A DNA stretch of 64,000 bases from Candidatus Rokuibacteriota bacterium (GTDB taxonomy: Bacteria > Methylomirabilota > Methylomirabilia > Rokubacteriales > CSP1-6): the NCBI GenBank assembly GCA_016866775.1, contig VGLJ01000015.1:1-64000 (forward strand), in the 5' to 3' direction. Below the pieces are notes generated by a model. The model saw only the letters and a program-made list of their open reading frames with translations. It did no database searches and had not been told where the DNA came from. The position numbers were made by a program, and so were the translations under genes. Shown here piece after piece: positions 56,233 to 63,453 of this stretch. The first letter of the stretch is position 1; every line of letters starts with the position of its first letter.

Positions 56233-57057
56233 ATGATGGCGCAGATCCGGCCGCTCCGAGGCGACTCGGCGGCCGCGTCGCTTCGTCATCTCTGGGGCGT
56301 CGTCCTTCCGCGTCACTATACCGGCCGCGGCGAGCGACAGGGCACCCTCGCCCGCCTGCTCGAGCGCGCGAGCCGTCTCATTCCGGCCTCGCGTCTCGTC
56401 ACGGTTCTCACGCGTGACGCGGCTGCCGACGCGCGGCAGGAGCTCGCGGCGGTGCCCGGACTCCAGCGCTGTCTCGAGCCCGCGTCGCGCGGCACCGCGC
56501 CCGAGATCTTCCTCGCCGCGTTCAGCGTCCTCCAGCAGGACCCGCACGCGATGGTGGCGGCGCTGCCCGTCGATCACCTGCCCCTCAACCGGGTCAAGGT
56601 CGGCATCATGGACGACTCCCGCATCAACGCCGCGAACGCGGGCGGCGCCGAGTTCTACGTGACGCGTGGCCTGCTGGAGCGCGCGAACGACCAGCAGCTC
56701 CTCGGCGTGCTCGCGCACGAGGTCGCCCACGAAGACCTGCGGCACGTCGCCAAGGCACAGACGCTCGGCACGGGCCTCCAGATCGGCGCGGTCATCCTCG
56801 ACCAGATCATCCCCGGCAGCGGCGCGCTCACGCCGATCGCCGGTCAGCTCATCGCGCGCGGGTACAGCCGGCGTGAGGAGTACCAGGCCGACGCGCACGG
56901 CGCCGCGCTGCTGCAACGGATCGGACAGCCGGGGAAGCAGGTCATGCTGGACACGCTCCAGTGGCTGATCGCGACGGAGGGCTCGAGCCCGGGTGGATTC
57001 TTCGCGACGCACCCCGCCACGACGGACCGCATCGAAGCGCTGCGCGGCGCGCGGTAG
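56233..57057 (+). CDS. M48-family zinc metallopeptidase
   Basis: The 274-residue peptidase has the zinc motif LAHEVAHEDLRH (HExxH), the third ligand region SRREEYQADAHGAALL and the terminal FFATHPATTDRIEALR, all typical of M48. No signal peptide or membrane helix is visible, unlike HtpX or BepA, so it may be cytoplasmic or a truncated form. The 165-base gap upstream shows no gene. A family 1 repeat follows the stop by a few bases. Confidence 0.82.
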   Translation: MMAQIRPLRGDSAAASLRHLWGVVLPRHYTGRGERQGTLARLLERASRLIPASRLVTVLTRDAAADARQELAAVPGLQRCLEPASRGTAPEIFLAAFSVLQQDPHAMVAALPVDHLPLNRVKVGIMDDSRINAANAGGAEFYVTRGLLERANDQQLLGVLAHEVAHEDLRHVAKAQTLGTGLQIGAVILDQIIPGSGALTPIAGQLIARGYSRREEYQADAHGAALLQRIGQPGKQVMLDTLQWLIATEGSSPGGFFATHPATTDRIEALRGAR

Positions 57058-57061
57058 GCAT

Positions 57062-57150
57062 TCGCGGAGGGCCCGCGGCATTCGCTCCGGGCCCGGATTC
57101 ATTCCGGGCCCGGAGCGTGGGGGGCTTGGGGGGCGCCCGGAGCCCCCCAT
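57062..57150. repeat. Family 1 palindromic repeat, copy C, after the M48 gene
   Basis: This copy has an extra 18-20 bp in the first hairpin (a partial duplication of the GGATTCATTCC arm), then the usual GGGGGGCTTGGGGGGCGCCC / GGAGCCCCCC hairpin. It starts five bases after the M48 stop. Its second loop departs from the TCT seen in the other copies. Confidence 0.85.
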
Positions 57151-57251
57151 GTAATTCAGAGCTCGAGTTTCGGGCTGGCGGCGCCCTGCCCCTCGCCGCC
57201 GGGCTCGGCCAGATCCTTGAAGGTCTGCTCCCCTTCCTGACAAACCGCACG

Positions 57252-57452
57252 CTAGCCCCGTCTCAGAATCTTGCCGAGGACGTAGCCGATCGCGGCGGTG
57301 ACCGGCATGGCCTGCAGCGGGCGCTCCCGGACGAAGCGGCGCACGTCAGCGACGTGCTGTGCGCGATCCGAGAGCCGGCGCACGCTGCTCTGCGCGTACG
57401 TACCGGCGCGCTCGGCCACGTCGCGCGCGGACTCCATCAACCGGTCCTTCAT
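57252..57452 (-). CDS. YqjD/ElaB-like (DUF883-type) membrane-tethered protein
   Basis: The 66-residue protein starts at ATG 57452 behind a GGAGG ribosome-binding site. It has a charged helical body (MESARDVAERAGTYAQSSVR) and a C-terminal hydrophobic stretch (AMPVTAAIGYVLGKIL) preceded by RERPLQA, as in the YqjD/ElaB family, which sits in the inner membrane by its C-terminal helix and binds ribosomes in E. coli. It is near DUF3618 and holin-like genes, as yqjD is near yqjE. The ligD remnant lies between them. Confidence 0.75.
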   Translation of the reverse strand: MKDRLMESARDVAERAGTYAQSSVRRLSDRAQHVADVRRFVRERPLQAMPVTAAIGYVLGKILRRG

Positions 57453-57490
57453 GACGGTCCTCCTTCCGACGACACGTCGGGATGCCACGT

Positions 57491-57724
57491 CTATGCCATG
57501 GGCCGGGCGCGGCGCGCGCGCCCGCTCTCGAGGAGCGGCGTGAGATGCTGGCGCGTGGTGAAGAAGCCGCGGAGCGGATCGCCCTTCGCGCGCAGCCGGT
57601 CCGTGATGTGCTTCATGTGGAAGTCTTCGGGGTACACGGGCCGCTCGAGCTCGGCCCACTCGAGCGGCGTGCACACGGTGGCGAGCGGATGCTCGCGCAC
57701 CGAGTACGGGCTGATGAGCGTGGC
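57491..57724 (-). pseudogene. Remnant of the LigD polymerase domain (end-joining)
   Basis: Only the last 77 codons remain, from ATLISPYSVREHPLATVC through LEWAELERPVYPEDFHMKH to FFTTRQHLTPLLE. This matches the C-terminal end of the primase-polymerase domain of bacterial LigD, which works with Ku and a ligase in non-homologous end joining. The 5' boundary falls inside the DUF3618 gene in another frame. No start or catalytic part is present, so it is a leftover of a deletion. Confidence 0.7.
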
Positions 57725-57960
57725 GCCGCGACGGTGGAGGCGATGGCGAGGCCGGCCTGCACGGCGCACGTGCTGGCGCCGACGAGCCTCAGGAGCGGCA
57801 GCCGCGCGAGCACCGCGCCCGCGACGAGCGCGCCCGCGAGCATCGCGTACGGCGTCCACCAGCGGTCCGGTACGCGGTGGCGCAGGCCCTCGAGCTGGCG
57901 CTCGATGAGGCCGCGCGTCACCGCGATGTCAGCCTGGATCTCAGCTGTGCTCCGAGCCAT
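57613..57960 (-). CDS. DUF3618-family small membrane protein, 3' end altered by deletion
   Basis: The N-terminal half is a clean DUF3618 protein: RSTAEIQADIAVTRGLIERQ, LEGLRHRVPDRWW and a membrane helix (MLAGALVAGAVLARLPLL). ATG 57960 has AGGAG upstream. After LAIASTVAAP the reading frame runs through the ligD remnant in a different frame and ends at 57613, so the last 35-40 residues are probably foreign. It overlaps the holin-like gene by 43 bases. Confidence 0.65.
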   Translation of the reverse strand: MARSTAEIQADIAVTRGLIERQLEGLRHRVPDRWWTPYAMLAGALVAGAVLARLPLLRLVGASTCAVQAGLAIASTVAAPRSSARTRCASIRSPPCARRSSGPSSSGPCTPKTST

Positions 57961-58316
57961 CGCCAGTTCTCCTGGAGGGACTCCACGGTTTCGTTCGGCC
58001 ACGAGAGATGCGTGAGGCGCCAGACGCTCCACGCGAGCGTGCCGAGCGCGAGCAGCGCCACACCGCCCCCCGCGATGACGAGGTGCTGCCACGCGGCGCC
58101 GAACAGCGGCGCGAACGCGGCGGCGACGAGCACGACGAGCGCCGCGAGCAGCAGCACGATCGCCGGCACCGCGACGGCCACGGTGATCGCCGCGGCGACG
58201 ACGACCTCGCGTGTCTCCGCGAGCGCGAGCTCGAGCTCGAGCTTGACGAGCTTCACGAGGCGGCCGAGGACGGAGGCGTCGTGCGAGGGCTCGACGCGCG
58301 CGGGGAGGCGGTGCAC
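57918..58316 (-). CDS. Holin-superfamily / YqjE-like membrane protein
   Basis: The 132-residue protein has a helical start (VLGRLVKLVKLELELALAE), two membrane helices (ITVAVAVPAIVLLLAALVVL and LVIAGGGVALLALGTLAW) and a charged C-terminus. This is the pattern of Phage_holin_3_6/YqjE (PF07332) proteins. GTG 58316 is a plausible start; the frame stays open further upstream into the dnaE2 end. It is the first gene of the small membrane-protein cluster with DUF3618 and YqjD-like genes. Confidence 0.7.
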   Translation of the reverse strand: MHRLPARVEPSHDASVLGRLVKLVKLELELALAETREVVVAAAITVAVAVPAIVLLLAALVVLVAAAFAPLFGAAWQHLVIAGGGVALLALGTLAWSVWRLTHLSWPNETVESLQENWRWLGAQLRSRLTSR

Positions 58317-58353
58317 GGCGACACCGTGCTGCAGACGGTTGCGGAGTTCCGGC

Positions 58354-61300
58354 TCAGCCGAAGTCGTGTGAGGGCACGACCGATGCCGGGCGCGCAAGCG
58401 GTTGCACGCGCTGTGCACGCACGGACACGACGCCGTCCTGCATGTGTAAGATCCCCTCCACGAGCAGGAACGGCTCGGCGACGAGGGCCCAGCGCGCCCG
58501 CGCGAAGAGACCGGGCGTGACGATCACGTTCGCGATCCCCGTCTCGTCCTCGAGGCTCAGGAACACGAAGCCCTTCGCGGTCCCGGGTCGCTGCCGCACG
58601 ATGACGCTGCCAGCGACACGTACGCGCGTGTCGCTGGTGCCGCGCGCGAGATCGATCGCGCGCGTCACGCCCGCCGCGGCGAGCGTCGCGCGCCGGAGCG
58701 CCATCGGATGCGGGCCGACGGTCACACCCGTCCCGGTGTAATCGGCGACCAGGCGCTCTTCGGCGTGCATCTCGGCGAGCGGCGAGGGCCGGGGATCTTC
58801 GTCGAGCGGCGCGAGCGGACCGGGATCCACGCGCGTCACGGACCACAGCATCGCGCGCCGCGTGCCGCCCAGCGCCGCGAACGCGCCGATCGACGCGAGC
58901 GTCGCGAGCTCGTCGCGCGCGAGCGCCGCGCGGCGCCCGACGTCCGCGGCCGACGTGAACGGCCGGACGGCGCGCGCCGCGAGCAGTGCCAGCGCCGCGC
59001 GCTCGCGCAGGCCCTTCACGCAGCGCAGGCCGAGACGCACCGCGCGCGGTCCCGTGGGCCGTGTGAGCCACGCCGAGCGCGTCACGTCCACCGGGAGCAC
59101 GCGCATGCCGTGCCGGCGCGCGTCGGTCACGATGGTCGACGCGTGATAGAAGCCCATCGGCTGGTTGTTGAGCAGCGCCGCGTAGAACTCCGCCGGATGG
59201 TGCACCTTGAGATACGCGCTCGCGTAGGCGAGCAGCGCGAAGCTCGACGCGTGCGAGTTGTGGACGACGAGGTCGTTGGCGAGGAAATTGTGGTCGTCCT
59301 CCACCTCGAGGTCGTAGGTTTCGCGCACGCCGATGGGCTCCACCGAGACGACGCCGTCCCACACCGCGCGCGCGCCGCCCCCCGACGCCGCGACCGCATC
59401 CCCCGGTTGGAGGCTCGCGAGCGCGCGCCAGCCCTGCGTCGTCAGCAGCGGATGCTCGGCGGTCGCGAGCAGCGTGCGGCCGTGCGCCGTGCGGAGGCGA
59501 TGCACGAGCCGACGCCCGCTCGCCGTCGCGCGAAGCACCTGCCGCGGGCGGAAGTGACGATCCGCGCCGCACGCGAGCGTGCGCTCGAGCGCCACGCGGC
59601 CCGCCACCACGTCGTCGATCCGCACGCGCAGCCCGGTCCCGGCATCGACGACCTCCGTCTCACCGACCACGCACTCCGGGAAGCCGTACAGCGCGAAGGC
59701 GGTGATCGCGTGGACGATCTGCTCCGCGGCGTCGCCCCGGATGCCCTGCCGCGCCATGCCCGCGCGCAGCTTGGTCTCCACGTCCTTCATGCGCTGCTCG
59801 CTCCGCTTGAAGCCGAGCGCGCGGCGCAGCTCCTCGGCCTCGGTGCCGGTGAATCCCGCGGCGGCCATCGCCATCCGGAGCAGTTGTTCCTGGAAGAGCG
59901 GCACGCCGAGCGTGCGCGCGAGGATCGGCTCGAGGCTCGGATGCGGATAACTCACCGCCTCGCGCCCCCGCCGGCGGCGGATGTAGGGGTGCACCATGTC
60001 GCCGACGATCGGCCCCGGCCGGATGATCGCGACCTGCACGACGAGGTCGTAGAAGTGCTCCGGGTGAATCCGCGGCAGCGTCGCCATCTGTGCGCGGCTC
60101 TCGACCTGGAAGATGCCGACGGTGTCCGCGGCCTGCAGCATCTTGTAGACGTCGGGATCGTTCTCGGGGAGGTGCGCGAGGTCGACCTCCCCTCCGCGCT
60201 CCTGCACCATCTCGATCGACTCCTGGATCACCGAGAGCATGCGCAGGCCGAGCAGGTCGACCTTCACGATGCCGAGCGCCGCGCAGTCGTCCTTGTCCCA
60301 CTGGATCACCACGCGGCCCGGCATCGTGGCGGGCTCGAGCGGGACGACGTCGTCGAGGCGATCGGCGGCGATGACCATGCCGCCCGAGTGCTGGCCGAGG
60401 TGGCGCGGCAGGTCGAGCACGCGCGTCCACAGCGCGGCGAACTTGCGGATGCGCGGGTGCCGCGGATCGCAGCCCGCTTCGGGCAGGTGCCTGGTCAGGA
60501 TCTCCTCGGGATCCTGGTAGCCCCAGTTCGCGACGAGCTTCGCGAGCCGGTCCTGCATCTCCGCGGGCAGGCCGAGCGCCTTGCCGATCTCGCGCGCGGC
60601 GCTGCGTCCGCGGTACGTGATGACGTTCGCGGTCATCCCGGCGCCGAGCCGGCCGTAGCGGCGGTAGAGGTACTGGATCACGATCTCGCGGCGGTCGTGG
60701 CTCGGCAGGTCGAGATCGATGTCCGGCCACTCGCCGCGCGCCTCGGAGAGGAAGCGCTCGAAGAGCAGCTCCATCTTCACGGGATCGACCGCGGTGATGC
60801 CGAGCGCGTAGCAGACCGCGCTGTTCGCCGCCGAGCCGCGGCCCTGCGCGAGGATGTCGTGCGTGCGGCAGAACTCGACGATGTCCCAGACGATCAGGAA
60901 ATAGCCGGCGAGGTCGAGGCGCGCGATGATCTCGAGCTCGTGCTGCACCTGGCGCCGCGCGCGCTGCGCGAGATCGCCGCGCTCGCCGTAGCGCCGGCGC
61001 ACGCCCTGGTCGACGAGCATGGCGAGATAACCCTGCGGCGTGGTGCCGGGCGGAAGTGGAAACTCCGGAAAGCGATAGCCGAGATCTTTCAGCGTGAAGG
61101 CCAGGCGCAGCGCGAGCTCGCCGCTGGCGGCGACCGCGTCGGGGAGATCGCGGAAGAGACGCGCGAGCTCCTTCTCGCCCTTCAGTGAGCGCTCGCCGTT
61201 CGCCGCGAGCCGCGTGCCCGCGTGATCGAGATCGGTCTTCTCCCGGATGCACGCGAACACGTCGGCGAGCGCGCGGCCGCCGGACCGCGCGTAGAGCGGC

Positions 61301-61872
61301 TGGTTCGTGGCGAGCAGTGGCACCTGGCGCTCGCGCGCGAGCGCGACGAGGCGCGGGAGATCGCGCTCCTGGCGGCGGTCGAGATGACGCTGGACCTCGA
61401 CGAAGCAATTGGAGGCGCCGAAGATGCCGGCGAGGCGGTCGAGCTCGGCCCGCGCGCCGTCGCGATCGCCGGCCGCGATCGTCGCGGCGAGCGGGCCGCG
61501 CGCGCCGCCGGTCAGACACACGAGCCCGCTCGCATGCGCTTCGAGATCGTCCCAGCGCGCGGCCGCTTCGCCCTTCGGCGCGCGCAGCTTCATCTTCGTG
61601 ATCAGGCGCGAGAGGTTCTGATAGCCCTCGCGGTCCTCGACGAGCAGCGGCAGGCGCGCGCCGCCGGCGAGCGTGATCTCGGCTCCGACGAGCGCCTTGA
61701 TCCCGGCATCGACCGCGGCGCGATGGAGACGAGGCGCGCCGTACACGCCGTCGCGATCGAGCAGCGCGATCGCACCCATGTCGCACGCGGCCGCCTCCGC
61801 GACCAGCGTCTCGGGCAGGTCGGCGCCTTCCAGAAACGAGAACGCGCTCTGCGCGTGCAATTCAACGAACAT
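58354..61872 (-). CDS. dnaE2: Error-prone DNA polymerase DnaE2 (ImuC) containing a mini-intein
   Basis: The 1172-residue precursor is a C-family polymerase that works with ImuA and ImuB in damage-induced mutagenesis. The PHP domain (FVELHAQSAFSFLEGADLPE, residues 1-270) lacks the canonical HCH metal triplet. The catalytic core has PDIDLDLPSHDRREIV, and the tail carries an OB fold. ATG 61872 is preferred over the upstream frame, which is repeat sequence. Residues 734-872 are a mini-intein; without it the polymerase is 1033 residues, normal for DnaE2. It is coupled to imuB across a family 1 repeat. No Shine-Dalgarno is seen before the start. Confidence 0.93.
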   Translation of the reverse strand: MFVELHAQSAFSFLEGADLPETLVAEAAACDMGAIALLDRDGVYGAPRLHRAAVDAGIKALVGAEITLAGGARLPLLVEDREGYQNLSRLITKMKLRAPKGEAAARWDDLEAHASGLVCLTGGARGPLAATIAAGDRDGARAELDRLAGIFGASNCFVEVQRHLDRRQERDLPRLVALARERQVPLLATNQPLYARSGGRALADVFACIREKTDLDHAGTRLAANGERSLKGEKELARLFRDLPDAVAASGELALRLAFTLKDLGYRFPEFPLPPGTTPQGYLAMLVDQGVRRRYGERGDLAQRARRQVQHELEIIARLDLAGYFLIVWDIVEFCRTHDILAQGRGSAANSAVCYALGITAVDPVKMELLFERFLSEARGEWPDIDLDLPSHDRREIVIQYLYRRYGRLGAGMTANVITYRGRSAAREIGKALGLPAEMQDRLAKLVANWGYQDPEEILTRHLPEAGCDPRHPRIRKFAALWTRVLDLPRHLGQHSGGMVIAADRLDDVVPLEPATMPGRVVIQWDKDDCAALGIVKVDLLGLRMLSVIQESIEMVQERGGEVDLAHLPENDPDVYKMLQAADTVGIFQVESRAQMATLPRIHPEHFYDLVVQVAIIRPGPIVGDMVHPYIRRRRGREAVSYPHPSLEPILARTLGVPLFQEQLLRMAMAAAGFTGTEAEELRRALGFKRSEQRMKDVETKLRAGMARQGIRGDAAEQIVHAITAFALYGFPECVVGETEVVDAGTGLRVRIDDVVAGRVALERTLACGADRHFRPRQVLRATASGRRLVHRLRTAHGRTLLATAEHPLLTTQGWRALASLQPGDAVAASGGGARAVWDGVVSVEPIGVRETYDLEVEDDHNFLANDLVVHNSHASSFALLAYASAYLKVHHPAEFYAALLNNQPMGFYHASTIVTDARRHGMRVLPVDVTRSAWLTRPTGPRAVRLGLRCVKGLRERAALALLAARAVRPFTSAADVGRRAALARDELATLASIGAFAALGGTRRAMLWSVTRVDPGPLAPLDEDPRPSPLAEMHAEERLVADYTGTGVTVGPHPMALRRATLAAAGVTRAIDLARGTSDTRVRVAGSVIVRQRPGTAKGFVFLSLEDETGIANVIVTPGLFARARWALVAEPFLLVEGILHMQDGVVSVRAQRVQPLARPASVVPSHDFG
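59257..59673 (-). other. Mini-intein in DnaE2
   Basis: The 139-residue insert begins at Cys (59673-59671) after GFPE and ends at Asn (59259-59257) before SHASSFALL, splitting the conserved GFPESHASSFALL motif. Splicing elements are Cys1 (CVVGETEV), block B TAEH (Thr71, His74), block F YDLEVEDDHNF and the C-terminal VVHN with His138/Asn139, followed by Ser+1. There is no LAGLIDADG or HNH homing endonuclease, so it is a minimal, probably self-splicing intein. Confidence 0.93.
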
Positions 61873-61878
61873 CGGCAC

Positions 61879-61950
61879 TCGCGGAGGGCGCGGATTCACT
61901 CCGCGCCCGGAGCGCAGGGGGGCTTGGGGGGTGCGTCTCGCACCCCCCAA
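61879..61950. repeat. Family 1 palindromic repeat, copy D, between imuB and dnaE2
   Basis: The first hairpin is GGGCGCGGATTCACTCCGCGCCC and the second GGGGGGTGCG-TCT-CGCACCCCCC. It abuts the imuB stop at 61951-61953 and ends seven bases before the dnaE2 ATG. It pushes the two genes apart inside an operon whose imuA/imuB junction is an ATGA overlap. Confidence 0.9.
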
Positions 61951-63453
61951 TCAATCGTAGACCCCGTCGAGGAACCACTGGCCGGTGCGGAGGTCGAGCG
62001 CGATGCGGCAGAGGGTGCCGTCCGACAGCGCGACGTCCCACTCGTCGCGCGCCCAGCCGTCGACGTCCCACCAGTCGCCGGACAGCCGCCACGGCCCCGC
62101 CGACGTCATCACGCGGTAGCGCGCGCCGTTCCAGCGGACCGCAAACGGCGCCTCGTCGCTCCATTCCACTTCGATGGCGCGTGGGGGGCGGAGGCGTCGC
62201 AGCGCGAGCGTGTCTCCATTCACGTCGCCAGTCAGCGCGCGCGCGGTCGAGCGCCCGCGCGCTCCCGCGACGGCGCCGGGATCGAAACGCGTCAGCGTCA
62301 CTGCGTCCGGGCGGTGCGAGTCCACGAGCTGCGGGGCGCCCACCGACGCGGGGCCGACCAGCGCGGCGAGCCTGGTCAGCACGGTGGCCAGGTCGCGGAT
62401 CGCGGGCATCGTCGGCTGCCAGAGGCCGCCCTGACCCGCCACGACGCGCACCGGTTGGGCGGTCACCGCGACGCCGACGACGGCGGCCGTCGGCGGATGC
62501 GCCTCGAGATCGAGGCGGACGAGTGTCCACATCGCGCGCGCGTCGCCGAGCGGGTGCGCGAGCGGCACGCGCCGCTGGTGGTGCTCGCCCGACACCAGGC
62601 GGAGGTCGACGTCGAGGACGTCCGCCGCGAGATGCCCGGCGGCGAGTCGCGCGCACAGCCGCTCGAGCACCGGCGTCAGCATCGCGGCCAGCGCGTCGAG
62701 GGTGTCGATCTCCCAGTCGACGCCCTGCGCCTCCTGATAGAACGGCGGCGGCGTGTACGCGTGGAACGGCTCGCGGTCGAGCCCGCACGCGAGGTCGTGC
62801 AGCCGCAGGCCCGTCGCGCCGAGCCGGGCGACGAGCCCGTCGCGCGGCAACGCGGCGAGCTCGCCGAGCGTCCGGACACCCCAGCGCGCGAGCGTGGCGG
62901 CGGTCTCCGCGTCCAGCTCGAGCAGCGCGACCGACGCGCCCGCGAGCATCTCGCGCTCGCGCCCGGCGTCGATGACCGTCACCGCGCGGCCCAGCCGCGC
63001 GGCGACGCGCGCCGCCGCGCGGCTCTCGGCGAGGCCGACGGTGACGGTGAAGCCCACGGCCCGCGCCTCCCGGACGAGGCGACGGCCGACCGCGGTCGCG
63101 TCGCCGATCAGCTTCTCGAGCCCGCTCGCGTCGACGTGCACCACGCCGGGCCCCGCGTCCTCGATCCGGGGCGAGACGGCGAGCGCGGCGTCGAGCAGCG
63201 CGTGGCACGCGGCAGCGGCCACCTCGTCGGCGCACGTGCGGCTCGTGAGCTCCGGGCAGCGCGCTCGCGCTTCGGCCTCGGTCATCGGCGGATGGACACC
63301 GAGCACGCGCGCCGGCGCGTTGACTTCCACCACCCGCGTCGCCGGCGCGGTGCCCGTCACCACGATCAGCGGCCGCTCGCGGAGCCCGGGCTCCACGCGC
63401 TCGACGGCGGCGGCGAGGAAATACGGGACGACCACGCACGCGAACGCGCTCAT
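61951..63453 (-). CDS. imuB: ImuB, Y-family polymerase-like mutasome adaptor
   Basis: The 500-residue protein has a Y-family palm-finger-like region (VVVPYFLAAAVERVEPGLRE, VVHVDASGLEKLIGDATAVG) without the full catalytic acid set, a helix-hairpin-helix little-finger part (LARWGVRTLGELAALPRDGL) and a C-terminal region (WDVDGWARDEWDVALSDGTL). ImuB is catalytically dead and links ImuA and DnaE2 to the clamp. ATG 63453 overlaps the imuA stop (ATGA). It is followed by a repeat and dnaE2. Confidence 0.88.
   Translation of the reverse strand: MSAFACVVVPYFLAAAVERVEPGLRERPLIVVTGTAPATRVVEVNAPARVLGVHPPMTEAEARARCPELTSRTCADEVAAAACHALLDAALAVSPRIEDAGPGVVHVDASGLEKLIGDATAVGRRLVREARAVGFTVTVGLAESRAAARVAARLGRAVTVIDAGREREMLAGASVALLELDAETAATLARWGVRTLGELAALPRDGLVARLGATGLRLHDLACGLDREPFHAYTPPPFYQEAQGVDWEIDTLDALAAMLTPVLERLCARLAAGHLAADVLDVDLRLVSGEHHQRRVPLAHPLGDARAMWTLVRLDLEAHPPTAAVVGVAVTAQPVRVVAGQGGLWQPTMPAIRDLATVLTRLAALVGPASVGAPQLVDSHRPDAVTLTRFDPGAVAGARGRSTARALTGDVNGDTLALRRLRPPRAIEVEWSDEAPFAVRWNGARYRVMTSAGPWRLSGDWWDVDGWARDEWDVALSDGTLCRIALDLRTGQWFLDGVYD

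Noticed and set aside
57161-57250. Short minus-strand frame (GEQTFKDLAEPGGEGQGAAS) after the YqjD-like gene
   Set aside because: It looks like a protein tail, but it has an in-frame stop upstream and no start, and no family could be named. It could be a leftover of the same rearrangement that left the ligD fragment.
61872-61950. N-terminal extension of DnaE2 (open frame up to 61950)
   Set aside because: The extra residues are encoded by the family 1 repeat. Family similarity begins at MFVELHAQSAFSF (ATG 61872).
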